48,865 nucleotides of DNA, taken from DASSTJ01 sp035707965 (GTDB lineage: Bacteria; Actinomycetota; Actinomycetes; Actinomycetales; Angustibacteraceae). Where the stretch lies: positions 1-48,865 of the forward strand of contig DASSTJ010000180.1 of the NCBI GenBank assembly GCA_035707965.1. The letters run 5' to 3'. The notes below the pieces were generated by a model that saw only the letters and a program-made list of their open reading frames with translations, was not told the DNA's origin and did no database searches. The position numbers and the translations under genes were made by a program. Below are positions 33,619 through 42,225 of this stretch, in pieces (positions within the stretch are counted from its first letter, which is position 1; each line of letters starts with the position of its first letter).

Positions 33619-34164
33619 GTGACCGACGCGCGCGCCGCCCTGCTCGACCAGATCACCGCCAAGGCCGTGGTGCACGGGCGGGTGACGCTGGCCAGCGGCG
33701 CGAAGGCCGACTACTACGTCGACCTCCGGCGCATCACGCTCGACGGCGAGGCCGCGCCGCTGGTCGGCGAGGTCATGCTCGACCTCGTCGACGACCTGGA
33801 ATTCGACGCGGTCGGTGGCCTGACGCTGGGCGCTGACCCGGTCGCCGTCGCCATGCTGCACGCGTCGGCTGCCCGCGGCCGCACGCTCGACGCGTTCGTC
33901 GTCCGCAAGCAGGGCAAGGCGCACGGTCTGCAGCGGCAGATCGAGGGGCCGGAGGTCGCCGGCCGCCGCGTGCTGGCCGTCGAGGACACCTCGACCACGG
34001 GCGGTTCCGTCCTCACCGCCGTCGAGGCGCTGCGTGCCGCGGGAGCCGACGTGGTCGCCGTCGCCGTCATCGTCGACCGCGACACCGGTGCCGCCGACCG
34101 GGTGCGCGAGGCCGGACTGGAGTACCGCTCCGCCTACGGCAAGGCCGAGCTCGGCCTCGGCTGA
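33619..34164 (+). CDS. pyrE: Orotate phosphoribosyltransferase
   Basis: PyrE joins orotate to PRPP to give orotidine monophosphate in pyrimidine synthesis. The 181-residue protein has the substrate segment GAKADYYVDLRRITL, GGLTLGADPVA, the catalytic lysines in VVRKQGKAHG, and the PRPP loop VLAVEDTSTTGGS. GTG 33619 was chosen because it begins the usual N-terminus and fits the upstream -10. The gene is alone, away from other pyr genes, as is common in actinobacteria. It ends at a small hairpin. Confidence 0.95.
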   Translation: MTDARAALLDQITAKAVVHGRVTLASGAKADYYVDLRRITLDGEAAPLVGEVMLDLVDDLEFDAVGGLTLGADPVAVAMLHASAARGRTLDAFVVRKQGKAHGLQRQIEGPEVAGRRVLAVEDTSTTGGSVLTAVEALRAAGADVVAVAVIVDRDTGAADRVREAGLEYRSAYGKAELGLG

Positions 34165-34188
34165 GGGGAACCGCCACCGGGGTTCTCC
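34165..34188 (+). terminator. Hairpin after pyrE
   Basis: GGGGAACC pairs with GGTTCTCC (one G-T pair) over an 8-base loop, immediately after the stop codon. It is a plausible terminator without a T-run. Confidence 0.5.
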
Positions 34189-34283
34189 ACGCGGAGGGTC
34201 GGCCGCATGGCGCACGGTCTGCGCGGGCGAGTCGTCGTCGGTCCACGGGCGCGGTGCCGGTCGCGTGCGGCAGGCTGGGCGCC

Positions 34284-35285
34284 GTGGACCTCGCGGACGT
34301 CGCCCAAGAGCTGTACGCGTTGCTGCCCGGCGACTTCACGGCCGAACGCAACGCGCGAGCCAAGGATCTCAAGGACGAGGACCCCCAGCTGGCCACCCGT
34401 GTGAAGGCGTTGCCGAAGCCGACGACGGCCGGCTGGCTCGTCAACCAGCTCGTGCGTCGCCACGGCGACGAGGTCGAGCAGGTCGCGGCCATCGGCTCGG
34501 CCCTGCGTGAGGCGCAGGCCGGCCTCGAGAAGGACGAGCTGCTGCAGCTCAACAGGCAGCGGCAAGGGGTGCTGCGCGCGGTGACCCAGCAGGCTCGGGC
34601 ACTCGCAAAGGAGCTCGGCAACCCCGTCAGCGGGGCGATCGCCGACGAGGTCGAGCACACGTTGCGTGCTGTGATGAGCGACCCCGACGCTGCCGACGCC
34701 GTCCGCACCGGGACACTGCTGCGGTCCTTGTCCAGCACGGGTTTCCGGCCGGTGGACCTGGCTGACGCGGTGGCCGTGCCGGAGGCGCAACCGGGTGGCG
34801 GACGTCGTCCCGCGTCTGCGCGCGCCGCCGACCCGAGCGGTGCTGGAGCTCGGTCGTCGAGAAGCGGTGCGGGGCCTGGGAAGGGCTCGTCGAGCAGGGC
34901 CGCGTCGAAGGACCGGGGCGCCAAGGACGAGCTCGCGGAGCGTCGGCGCCAGCACGAGCGTGAGCAGCGAGAGCGCGAGCGCGCCGAGAAGGCGCTCGCC
35001 GAGGCTCGCCAGCAGGCCGAGGTGGCGGACGCCGCGGCAGCGGAGGCGGACGACGCGCTGGACGAGGCCCAGGCGTCGGTCGACGACCTCGAGGGCCGCC
35101 AGGCGCGGCTCGAGCAACGGCTGCACGACCTCGAGCAGGAGGTCCGGGACGCGCAGAGCCAGCTGACCGCCGTCCAGCGAGAGAGGCGCACCGCCGAGCG
35201 CGAGCGCGACCAGGCGCGCCACGAGTCCGAGGTCGCGCATCGCGCTGCTGACCGGGCACGCACGCGGGTCGAGCGCCTCAGCTGA
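34284..35285 (+). CDS. Coiled-coil protein of unknown function
   Basis: The 333-residue protein has an N-terminal alpha-helical domain (about 1-170, DLADVAQELYALLPGDFTAERNARA-like start, then KPTTAGWLVNQLVRR), a low-complexity Ser/Gly/Arg linker (about 175-215) and a long charged coiled coil (about 215-333) rich in Glu, Arg and Ala. GTG 34284 starts the folded region and has a weak CAGGCT -10 seven bases upstream; GTG 34254 is an alternative. Similar proteins are annotated as hypothetical in actinobacteria. The stop is followed after 3 bases by palindromic repeat copy B. Confidence 0.75.
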   Translation: MDLADVAQELYALLPGDFTAERNARAKDLKDEDPQLATRVKALPKPTTAGWLVNQLVRRHGDEVEQVAAIGSALREAQAGLEKDELLQLNRQRQGVLRAVTQQARALAKELGNPVSGAIADEVEHTLRAVMSDPDAADAVRTGTLLRSLSSTGFRPVDLADAVAVPEAQPGGGRRPASARAADPSGAGARSSRSGAGPGKGSSSRAASKDRGAKDELAERRRQHEREQRERERAEKALAEARQQAEVADAAAAEADDALDEAQASVDDLEGRQARLEQRLHDLEQEVRDAQSQLTAVQRERRTAERERDQARHESEVAHRAADRARTRVERLS

Positions 35286-35288
35286 ACC

Positions 35289-35348
35289 GCTGAGTGATGC
35301 AGACTCGCCGATCCGTACGGCGTGTCCCGCCAGACTGCATCACTCAGC
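35289..35348. repeat. Dispersed palindromic repeat, copy B
   Basis: GCTGAGTGATGCAG (35289-35302) pairs perfectly with CTGCATCACTCAGC (35335-35348). The 32-base interior contains GGCGTGT, shared with the other copies. It begins 3 bases after the stop of the coiled-coil gene. Confidence 0.85.
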
Positions 35349-35357
35349 AGGGGCTCG

Positions 35358-35540
35358 GTGTGCGGCGGCTGCCCAACCAAGCAGTACCTGGCGGCGGTGC
35401 GTCCGAAGGGAGACGTGCTGACGCTCGAGACCATGGTCGTCGCCGACGAGGTGCGGGACCCGTCGTCCGAGCTGGACCAGCTGCCCCTGGAGGCGCACGC
35501 GATCCTGCTCGAGCCGTCGGCCGGTCGACGCGACCAGTGA
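35358..35540 (+). CDS. 60-residue protein with a CxxC motif
   Basis: The frame begins GTG at 35358 (AGGGG about 5 bases upstream) and encodes a protein starting MCGGCPTKQY and ending in an acidic, then basic tail. Third positions are almost all G or C, as expected of a real gene. The CGGC with one more basic patch may bind a metal or form a disulfide. It lies exactly between two copies of a palindromic repeat, and its stop codon is inside copy C. I recognise no family. It could be a remnant of a longer gene. Confidence 0.5.
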   Translation: MCGGCPTKQYLAAVRPKGDVLTLETMVVADEVRDPSSELDQLPLEAHAILLEPSAGRRDQ

Positions 35541-35589
35541 TGCAGGCTCGCCGAAGCTGCCGGCGTGTTTCGCGACACTGCATCACTGG
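35534..35589. repeat. Dispersed palindromic repeat, copy C
   Basis: CCAGTGATGCAG (35534-35545) pairs perfectly with CTGCATCACTGG (35578-35589). The interior has GCTCGCCGA, as in copy B, and CCGGCGTGT. The stop codon of the 60-residue ORF is within its left arm. Confidence 0.85.
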
Positions 35590-35635
35590 GCGGTGGCAGG
35601 TCGCGCGGTCAGGCCCCGCTGCCCGCTCTCCCGGA

Positions 35636-35641
35636 TAGGAT
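35636..35641 (+). promoter_or_regulatory. -10 hexamer of the LemA gene
   Basis: TAGGAT lies about 30 bases before GTG 35672, leaving a leader with GGGAAGGGG as ribosome binding site. Confidence 0.4.
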
Positions 35642-35671
35642 CAGCGGCACCTGCCCGGGAAGGGGACTGCT

Positions 35672-36289
35672 GTGGGCACTGGCCTCATCGTGCTGATCGT
35701 CGTCGTCGTGCTGGTGGTGATCCTGCTCGCCGCCGGCGTCGCCATGTACAACGGCCTGATCCGCCTGCGCAACGTGGTGCAGGAGTCGTGGCGCCAGATC
35801 GACGTCGAGCTGAACCGCCGGCACGACCTCATCCCGAACCTCGTGGAGACGGTGAAGGGCTACGCCGCGCACGAGCGCGAGACGCTCGACGCCGTCACCC
35901 GGGCTCGTGCTGCTGCGGCGGCCCCTGGTTCCACGCCGGCTCAGCAGGCCCAGCAGGAGAACGTGCTCACGCAGGCACTCGGCCGGCTGTTCGCGGTCGC
36001 GGAGGCCTACCCGGACCTCAAGGCCAACCAGAACTTCCTCGAGCTGCAGCGGGAGCTGACCGAGACGGAGGACCGCATCGCCGCGTCCCGGCGCTTCTAC
36101 AACGCGAACGTGCGGTCGCTCAACACGAAGGTCGAGACGGTGCCCTCCAACATCGTGGCGGGCATGTTCCACATCGAACGGGCCGAGTACTTCGAGGCCG
36201 AGGAGCCGGAGGTGCGCGCCGCGCCCAGCGTGTCGTTCGACCGGGGCACGGGCGGTACGAGCGGGCCGGGGACCACGTCGGCGTCCTGA
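35672..36289 (+). CDS. LemA family protein
   Basis: LemA proteins are small membrane-anchored helical-bundle proteins of uncertain function. The 205-residue protein has one N-terminal membrane helix (about 4-25), then the conserved YNGLIRLRNVVQESWRQIDV, LNRRHDLIPNLVETVKGYA and the family's late motif AASRRFYNANVRSLNTK. The tail is Gly/Ser/Thr-rich. The GTG start is preceded by a good ribosome binding site. The gene is convergent with dedA (12-base gap). Confidence 0.93.
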   Translation: MGTGLIVLIVVVVLVVILLAAGVAMYNGLIRLRNVVQESWRQIDVELNRRHDLIPNLVETVKGYAAHERETLDAVTRARAAAAAPGSTPAQQAQQENVLTQALGRLFAVAEAYPDLKANQNFLELQRELTETEDRIAASRRFYNANVRSLNTKVETVPSNIVAGMFHIERAEYFEAEEPEVRAAPSVSFDRGTGGTSGPGTTSAS

Positions 36290-36301
36290 CCTGGTCCCGC
36301 G

Positions 36302-36931
36302 TCAGCGCTCGGCGTCCACCGCGGGGCGGTCCCGTCGCCGGCGGGCAACGAACGGGCCCACCGCGAACGTCAGCACCGACAGGGCCGCCACGGCGTAGGC
36401 GGCGTGGCGCACCCACGGCACGGAGTACGCCACGTGACCGAGCACGACGAGTCCCGTCGCCCACAGCAACGCCCCTGCGACGTTGGCCGCGAGGAAGCTC
36501 GGGTACCGCATGCGGGACACGCCCGCGAGGATCGGGGTGAACGTGCGCACCCACGGGATGAACCGGGCCACCACCACCGCCCCGACGCCCCAACGGGCGT
36601 AGAACCGCTCTGCGGTGGGCAGGTGCCGTGCGGCGCGACCGGCTCGGCGTTCCACCCAGGGGCGGCCGAAGCGACGACCCGTCCAGTACCCGACGGCGTC
36701 GCCGAGGACAGCGCAGGTGCCTGCACCGAGGGCGAGGACCTCGAGCGACAGGGCCGAGCCCGGGCGCGCCGACAGGAGTCCCGCCGCGAAGAGCACCGTG
36801 TCACCGGGGAGGAAGAAGCCGACCAGCAGACCCGACTCCACGAAGATCAGGACGAAGAGGACGGCGTACGCGGCGCTCGCCGACAGGGTCGCGAGGTCGG
36901 GGTGCAGCAGCTGCGCCAGCCAGTCCGCCAT
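36302..36931 (-). CDS. DedA family membrane protein, copy 1
   Basis: The 209-residue protein has the DedA (SNARE-associated/VTT) signature: ESGLLVGFFLPGDTVLFAAG and GYWTGRRFGRPWVERR, then the amphipathic ARFIPWVRTFTPILAGVSRM. DedA proteins handle membrane lipid carriers (flipping of undecaprenyl phosphate or phospholipid in characterised members). ATG 36931 was chosen over upstream starts because GGAGG lies 8 bases upstream. It is encoded about 4.6 kb from a second dedA (41525-42160). Confidence 0.92.
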   Translation of the reverse strand: MADWLAQLLHPDLATLSASAAYAVLFVLIFVESGLLVGFFLPGDTVLFAAGLLSARPGSALSLEVLALGAGTCAVLGDAVGYWTGRRFGRPWVERRAGRAARHLPTAERFYARWGVGAVVVARFIPWVRTFTPILAGVSRMRYPSFLAANVAGALLWATGLVVLGHVAYSVPWVRHAAYAVAALSVLTFAVGPFVARRRRDRPAVDAER

Positions 36932-37070
36932 GCCCCCATCCTCCACGGTCGCGGACGTCGTCCCGGCGCGCCGTCCGGGACGCCCGGCCCGCGACGAGCG
37001 CGGACCCGGCACGCGACGTCCAGCGAGTGCCCCGACGCGCGCGGGACGCGGTGAGCGCGGGACCTGTGAC

Positions 37071-37655
37071 TCAGTCGTCGCTGACGAGCGGGGCCGTCGC
37101 CCAGAAGAAGCTGACGCTCCGCGCATCGTCGGGGTGGTCGTCGGGCGTGCGCTTGCCGCCCAGCTCGTCGACGGCGTCGAGCACGAGCTGGTCGAGGCGC
37201 TGCAGCTCGGTGGCCGTCAGGTAGACGCGGCCGCGGCTCAGGTTGCCGAGTTCGGCCCACTCGCCCTTCTCCCGCCGTACCTGGGTGCGCCACGCGGCGA
37301 AGTCCCGGCGCAGCTGGTCGAGGTAGAGCGCGGTGACGGCGTCCGACGTGCTGTCCGACCCGCCGCTTCCCTTGAAGGACAGGCGTTTCGCCGACCTCTT
37401 CCACGGGCGCTCCCGCCCGTCGGCCACCGGCTCGGCACGCCTGACGATGCCCCATTTCTCCAGCGCGCGCAGGTGGTAGCTCATGGCACTGGGCGTGAGG
37501 CCCGTGCGCTTGGCCAGCTCGCTCGCGGTGCGCTGCCTGCCGCCGTAGAGCTCGTCGATGACAGCGGTGCGGGCCGGGTGAGCGAGCGCCCGGAACGCCA
37601 GCGGGTCGGTCAGCTCGAGCAGCTCGGGGTCGTCGTCCTTCGCCTGGCGTGCCAT
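37071..37655 (-). CDS. ArsR-like winged-helix regulator
   Basis: The 194-residue protein starts with a helix-turn-helix domain of the ArsR/HTH_20 type (about 13-75: LTDPLAFRALAHPARTAVID, then ASELAKRTGLTPSAMSYHLR). The C-terminal half (about 95-194) is helical and probably senses a ligand. It is divergent from the MFS gene at 37719, with 63 bases between, so it probably controls that gene and itself. ATG 37655 has a TATGGT -10 ending 7 bases upstream and no ribosome binding site. A start at 37667 is less likely as it would sit in that -10. Confidence 0.88.
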   Translation of the reverse strand: MARQAKDDDPELLELTDPLAFRALAHPARTAVIDELYGGRQRTASELAKRTGLTPSAMSYHLRALEKWGIVRRAEPVADGRERPWKRSAKRLSFKGSGGSDSTSDAVTALYLDQLRRDFAAWRTQVRREKGEWAELGNLSRGRVYLTATELQRLDQLVLDAVDELGGKRTPDDHPDDARSVSFFWATAPLVSDD

Positions 37656-37718
37656 AGGAGGCACCATATCTGAAAGGACTGTTGCACATCTTGAGTCTGA
37701 AGGGGTACCTTCACAAAT
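37656..37718. promoter_or_regulatory. Divergent promoter and operator of the ArsR/MFS pair
   Basis: The reverse -10 is TATGGT (37663-37668), the forward -10 is TACCTT (37706-37711) with TTGCAC (37683-37688) as possible -35. A perfect inverted repeat TGAAGG-GGTA-CCTTCA (37698-37713) covers the forward -10, and a second half-site TGAAAGG lies at about 37671. It is a plausible repressor site. Confidence 0.6.
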
Positions 37719-39050
37719 ATGAAGCGACCCCTTCAGAGATTCCACCGGTCCGTGTGGCGTCACCGTGACCTGCGTGTCGTGGGGCCAGCCCGCGCGCTGA
37801 GCGTCCTGGGCGACGAGATGGCGCTCGTGGCGCTGCTCCTCGCGGTCCACGACAGTGGCGGAGGAGCTCGCGGGATCAGCCTGCTCCTCGCGTCCGCCGC
37901 GATCCCCACGGTGCTGCTGGCGCCCTGGGCCGGCCGGCTGGCGGACCGTTGGGACTCGCGCGTGCTCACCACGGTCTCCGCGCTCGCCCAAGGCCTCGTC
38001 TGCGCGGCGCTGGCACTCGCGATCGCCGGCGAGGTGCCCGCACACCCCTGGCTGCTCTACGTGCTGGTGGCTCTGCTGCACGCCGGCCAGGCCGTGGCCA
38101 ACCCCACCTGGGGTGCGCTGGTGCCGAAGATCGTGGGGGACGGCGAGGTCGGCCGCGCGCTCGGCGCGACGCAGGCGCTCACCACCGTCGCAGCCGTCGC
38201 GGGCCCCGCCCTCGGCGGCGTGCTGACCGGGCTCGGCGGCGCGCGCCTGCCCCTGCTGGCCGACACCGCGACGTTCGGGGCCCTGGCCGTCGCCGGCCTC
38301 GTCGTGCGCACCCGGCGCGGCGAGCGCGTGGTCCTGCGCGGCCGGCGCCGCCCGCGCAGGGCAGCGCAGTCTGCCGCGACCGGGGCCGCCGGCCCGGCGT
38401 CGCCCGTCGCGAAGCCGCGCGCGCTCGACGGCCTGCGGGTCGTGCGCCGCGATGTCGTGCTGTGGCCGCTGTTCACGAGTCTCATGGCCTTCGTGGTCGT
38501 GGGCGAGGCGACCAACGTGGTCGAGGTGTTCCTCGTGCGCGACTCGTTGCACGGCACCGACACGGCCTACGGGCTGATCGGGATGGCCGCGGCCGCGGGC
38601 ATCGCGGTCGGCTCGCTGCTCGGTGGCCGCGACGCCACGACGAGACGCCGCCTGCGCTGGATCGTCCTGGCCGCCGGCGCGATGGCCACCTGCCTCGTGG
38701 TCGCCGGGCTCGCGCCGACGCTCCTCGTGATGGCCGCCGCCTGGTCGCTCCTCGGGATCGCGAACGGTGCCCTCAACACGTCGACGTCCACGCTGCTGCT
38801 GACCCGCGTTCCCGACGCCGCCCGGGGCCAGGTGATCGCGGCGATGATGGGCGCCTCGCGGGGCTTCTCGATCGGTGCGCTCGCGCTGGGTGGGCTGGCC
38901 GCCGCGGCGATCGGCCCGCGCGCCACCTTCGTGGTCTCGGGGGCTCTGGCGCTCGCCGTGACGGCCATGCTGGCGCTGCGCGTGCTGCGGGTGCGGGTCG
39001 ACGCGCAGGTGCCGGACGGCGACGCGGTCGGCATGACTGTCGCCGCGTGA
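37719..39050 (+). CDS. MFS transporter (enterobactin-exporter-like)
   Basis: This 443-residue permease has about 12 helices in two halves, joined by a basic central loop (about 200-235, RGRRRPRRAAQ). It has PARALSVLGDEMALVALLL as first helix and GRLADRWDSR as loop 2-3. The layout fits the MFS_3/EntS-like group that exports small molecules. ATG 37719 follows the -10 by 7 bases with no ribosome binding site. It is divergent from its likely regulator. Substrate unknown. Confidence 0.9.
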   Translation: MKRPLQRFHRSVWRHRDLRVVGPARALSVLGDEMALVALLLAVHDSGGGARGISLLLASAAIPTVLLAPWAGRLADRWDSRVLTTVSALAQGLVCAALALAIAGEVPAHPWLLYVLVALLHAGQAVANPTWGALVPKIVGDGEVGRALGATQALTTVAAVAGPALGGVLTGLGGARLPLLADTATFGALAVAGLVVRTRRGERVVLRGRRRPRRAAQSAATGAAGPASPVAKPRALDGLRVVRRDVVLWPLFTSLMAFVVVGEATNVVEVFLVRDSLHGTDTAYGLIGMAAAAGIAVGSLLGGRDATTRRRLRWIVLAAGAMATCLVVAGLAPTLLVMAAAWSLLGIANGALNTSTSTLLLTRVPDAARGQVIAAMMGASRGFSIGALALGGLAAAAIGPRATFVVSGALALAVTAMLALRVLRVRVDAQVPDGDAVGMTVAA

Positions 39051-39155
39051 GCCCCCGTCGCCGCTGTGGGCGCGCTGTGGGTGAGCGTCTCGTCTCGCCC
39101 GAGTGACGGGACCGTCCGCGCCCGAGCGTCCTCCGCTCTCGCCTCGGCCCCCTTG

Positions 39156-39161
39156 TACGGT
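39156..39161 (+). promoter_or_regulatory. -10 hexamer of the LCP gene
   Basis: TACGGT ends 6 bases before ATG 39168, with no ribosome binding site between. Confidence 0.5.
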
Positions 39162-39167
39162 GACGGG

Positions 39168-40361
39168 ATGGCGGACGGCGGCGACCACCCGATCGGGGGT
39201 GATCGCGGCAGCCGACCGCCCGACGCCCCGCCCGGTACCGGCGTCCGACCGCCGGGCAGCGGCAGGCCGAGGGCGACGTCCGACCGCTACGGCCACGAGC
39301 GGTACGCGGCCAACGCGCCGTCGCCGTCGTACGACAAGCGGTCCGGAGTGCCGCAGCACGCGCCGAGCGCAGGTCGGCTGCCGGCGCGCCGTCGCCGCCA
39401 CCCCGGCCGCTGGATCGCGTTCCTCCTGCTGCTCGTGCTCGTCGTCTACCCGGCCACCGTGCTCGCGGTCGCCTGGACGTCACTGAACCGCGTCGACGCG
39501 GTCGGCGAGAGCACGCCGGGCACCCCCGGCCGCACGTACCTCGTGGTGGGCTCGGACTCGCGCCAAGGCCTGACGCCCGAGCAGCGCAAGCAGCTGCACA
39601 CCGGTCGCGCCGGCGGCGGTCGCACGGACACCATCCTGCTGCTGCACGTGCCGGCCGGCCGAGGTCCGACCGTGCTGATGAGCGTGCCCCGGGACTCCTA
39701 CGTGGCGATCCCGGGCCACGGGCACAACAAGATCAACGCGGCGTACGCGTTCGGCGGGCCGCGCCTGCTGGCCGACACGCTGGAGAAGGCGACCGGCGTG
39801 CAGATCGACGACTACGTCGAGATCGGGCTCGGCGGTTTTGCTGGCATGGTCGACGCGGTGGGCGGCGTGCAGATCTGCCCGACGTTCGACATGAGAGACT
39901 CCGACGCCGGGCTGAACGTGAAGAAGGGCTGCCAGCACGCCGACGGCGCCACGGCGCTCGCCTACGCGCGGGCCCGGCACTCCGACCCGCGTGGCGACCT
40001 CGGCCGCGTCGAGCGGCAGCGCGAGCTCCTGGCGGCGATCGTCACGAAGGCCACAAAACCGACGACGCTGGTCAACCCGTTCCGCACGTATCCTCTGGCT
40101 CACCGCGGGGCCGGAGCGCTCACCGTGGACGACGACACGGGGCCGTTCGCGCTGCTGCGCTTCGTGCTCGGCATGCGGTCGGCAGCCGGCTCCACGGGCC
40201 TCTCGCTGACCGTGCCGGTGTCGGGCACCAGCACGCGACCGGGCGTCGGCGCGATCGTGCTGTGGAACGACGCCCAGGCGCAGCAGGTGTTCGACGCGCT
40301 GCGCACGGACGACACCGAGCAGGTCCGGTCGATCGCCGACAAGCAGAAGGCGCTGCGCTGA
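39168..40361 (+). CDS. LytR-CpsA-Psr family cell-wall ligase
   Basis: LCP enzymes attach glycopolymers to peptidoglycan from lipid-linked precursors. The 397-residue protein has a proline/arginine-rich cytoplasmic tail (1-78), one membrane helix (about 80-100) and an extracellular LCP domain (about 118-290). The domain has VVGSDSR, GRTDTILLLHV, LMSVPRDSYVAIPG, KINAAYAFGG and LAYARARHSDPRGDLGRVERQ, which include the conserved arginines and aspartates. ATG 39168 was chosen because the tail fits and a -10 lies at leaderless distance. It is convergent with the diguanylate cyclase gene. Confidence 0.94.
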   Translation: MADGGDHPIGGDRGSRPPDAPPGTGVRPPGSGRPRATSDRYGHERYAANAPSPSYDKRSGVPQHAPSAGRLPARRRRHPGRWIAFLLLLVLVVYPATVLAVAWTSLNRVDAVGESTPGTPGRTYLVVGSDSRQGLTPEQRKQLHTGRAGGGRTDTILLLHVPAGRGPTVLMSVPRDSYVAIPGHGHNKINAAYAFGGPRLLADTLEKATGVQIDDYVEIGLGGFAGMVDAVGGVQICPTFDMRDSDAGLNVKKGCQHADGATALAYARARHSDPRGDLGRVERQRELLAAIVTKATKPTTLVNPFRTYPLAHRGAGALTVDDDTGPFALLRFVLGMRSAAGSTGLSLTVPVSGTSTRPGVGAIVLWNDAQAQQVFDALRTDDTEQVRSIADKQKALR

Positions 40362-40364
40362 GGA

Positions 40365-41465
40365 TCAGCGTTGCTGGACGACGGTGCTCCGCCCCGACGC
40401 CTTCGCCTCGTACATCAGTCCGTCCGCAGTGGTCAGCAGCTCGTTGCACCCGATCGGCTTGTCCGTCGTGACGATGCCGATGCTCGCCGTGACGCCGTGC
40501 TGGCGCCCGGTCTGGACGACGCGGGCCTGGATGCGCGCGGCGATCTCTCCAGCGTGCGACGCGTCCGCGCCCGGCAGCAGCACCGCGAACTCGTCCCCTC
40601 CCAGCCGGCCGACGTGGTCGGTCTCGCGGGCGGCGCCAACCAGGGTCGAGGCGATCTGAACCAGCAGCTCGTCACCGGCGCCGTGGCCAGCAGTGTCGTT
40701 GACCCGTTTGAAACCGTCGAGGTCGATCAGGCAGAGCGAGACGGGGAACGAGGCCTGGGCCGCGTTGGCTGCGCGCGCGAGCCGGTCACGGAAGGCGCGC
40801 CGGTTGAGCAGCGCCGTGAGGGGGTCCGTGTCAGCCAGCGTCTCGAGGCGCTCACGGAGCAGCAGCTGCTGGTCGTTGACGTCCCAGTGGTTGCGAGACG
40901 CCCAAGCGGTGAACGCGGTGAACAGCACCAGCACCCCGGTGATGACCGCGTCGTTGGACTCGAACGGCGGGCTGGTGGCCGCGACGACGACGTAACCGCC
41001 GATCATGAGCGACCCGACGAGCGCGACGCCGAGCGGCGGGTACGTCAGGCCCGAGTAGGCGAGGGTGAGCACGAACAGCCACCGCAGCGGGCTGTCGCCG
41101 CCGCCGTCCACGACCGACACGACGGAGATGACGACGGTGACCGTGACGCTCCATGCGTAGAACACCAGGGCGCCGCGATGGTCGCGAGCCAGCCGGCTCA
41201 TCGGCAGTGCGAGCAGCAGCGGGGTCAGCCCCATCATCGCCGTGCCCACCGTCAGGAGCAGAAACCGGTGCGGCCGCTCAGCCACGACCACGTACGCCAG
41301 CACCATGGCGGTGGTGAACTCCGTGAGCAGCACGCCGAGCTGCAGGTGGCGCGTCCAGAAGGCAGCACGGTGCTCGTCGCTCGCCAACGGCCTCGAGACC
41401 AGCCACAGCCGGTCGGACACGGCCGGCCGACGAGTCCGTGGCGTCGTGGGTCGGGCAGTGCTCAT
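40365..41465 (-). CDS. Diguanylate cyclase (GGDEF)
   Basis: This enzyme makes the second messenger cyclic di-GMP from two GTP. The 366-residue protein has about six membrane helices (about 40-195), then a GGDEF domain (about 210-366). The active site GGDEF (289-293) is intact, and RETD five residues earlier is the inhibitory product-binding I-site. LCLIDLDGFKRVND fits the family. There is no EAL domain. ATG 41465 begins the first basic region before helix 1; upstream ribosome binding is weak. It lies between LCP and dedA genes and probably stands alone. Confidence 0.93.
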   Translation of the reverse strand: MSTARPTTPRTRRPAVSDRLWLVSRPLASDEHRAAFWTRHLQLGVLLTEFTTAMVLAYVVVAERPHRFLLLTVGTAMMGLTPLLLALPMSRLARDHRGALVFYAWSVTVTVVISVVSVVDGGGDSPLRWLFVLTLAYSGLTYPPLGVALVGSLMIGGYVVVAATSPPFESNDAVITGVLVLFTAFTAWASRNHWDVNDQQLLLRERLETLADTDPLTALLNRRAFRDRLARAANAAQASFPVSLCLIDLDGFKRVNDTAGHGAGDELLVQIASTLVGAARETDHVGRLGGDEFAVLLPGADASHAGEIAARIQARVVQTGRQHGVTASIGIVTTDKPIGCNELLTTADGLMYEAKASGRSTVVQQR

Positions 41466-41524
41466 CCCGCTGGTATCGGCATGCCGGGGGCCACCTTGAT
41501 CGGCCAGACGGGGTGAGCGGGTGG

Positions 41525-42160
41525 TCACGCCGCGCTGCGGCTCCGGTTTCGTCGTGCACGCAGCAGCTCGACGCCCATCGGGATCACCGAGACCAGCACG
41601 ATGGCGATGAGCATCAGCTCGATGTGCCCGCGGATGAAGGGGATCGTGCCGAGGAAGTAGCCGAGCAGGGTGACGCCGACGGCCCAGAGCACGGCGCCGA
41701 GGGCGCTCCAGACGTAGAAGTGCCGCCGGTTCATGTGGCCGACGCCAGCGACCAGCGTGATGAAGGTGCGCACGATCGGCACGAAGCGTCCGAGCACGAG
41801 CGCCCGCGCGCCGTACCGGTCGAAGAACTCGTGCGTCTGCTCGATGTGCTTCTGCTTCACCAGCCGCGACCCCGGTCGGATGATGCGGGGACCGGCGGCG
41901 CGGCCGATCTCGTAGCCGGCGACGTTGCCCGCGAACGCCGCGGCGGTCAGCAGGACGCAGACCAGCCACAGTGAGTGGTGGATCGTGCCCTCCGCCACGA
42001 ACAGTCCGACCGTGAAGAGCAGCGAGTCGCCCGGTAGCAGGAAGAAGAACAGGCCGCACTCGATGAAGACGACGAGCAGCGTTCCCCAGAGGGCCCACGG
42101 TCCGAACGTGTCGAGCAGCTGCTGCGGGTCGAGCCACGACGGGCCGAGGGCAGGCATCAC
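41525..42160 (-). CDS. DedA family membrane protein, copy 2
   Basis: The 211-residue protein has the DedA pattern: ECGLFFFLLPGDSLLFTVGL, GYEIGRAAGPRI, and ALVLGRFVPIVRTFITLVAG with the conserved arginines and proline. Function as for copy 1 is membrane lipid handling. The start is uncertain: GTG 42160 lies 7 bases after a TACCCT -10, ATG 42157 is the next codon, and GTG 42166 would add two residues. It is divergent from the TrmH gene (77 bases). Confidence 0.92.
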   Translation of the reverse strand: MMPALGPSWLDPQQLLDTFGPWALWGTLLVVFIECGLFFFLLPGDSLLFTVGLFVAEGTIHHSLWLVCVLLTAAAFAGNVAGYEIGRAAGPRIIRPGSRLVKQKHIEQTHEFFDRYGARALVLGRFVPIVRTFITLVAGVGHMNRRHFYVWSALGAVLWAVGVTLLGYFLGTIPFIRGHIELMLIAIVLVSVIPMGVELLRARRNRSRSAA

Positions 42161-42167
42161 ACGCACC

Positions 42168-42173
42168 AGGGTA
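42168..42173 (-). promoter_or_regulatory. -10 hexamer of dedA copy 2
   Basis: TACCCT on the reverse strand, 7 bases before GTG 42160. It favours that start or the ATG next to it. Confidence 0.4.
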
Positions 42174-42225
42174 GGCGACGGTCTGGGTGCCGCGGATCGC
42201 GCACCTTCGCACGAGTGCCGCGTCG

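Noticed and set aside
37690..37713. Possible HAIR box before the MFS gene (CTTGAGT)
   Set aside because: Only one half is present; no ACTCAAG follows at the right distance.
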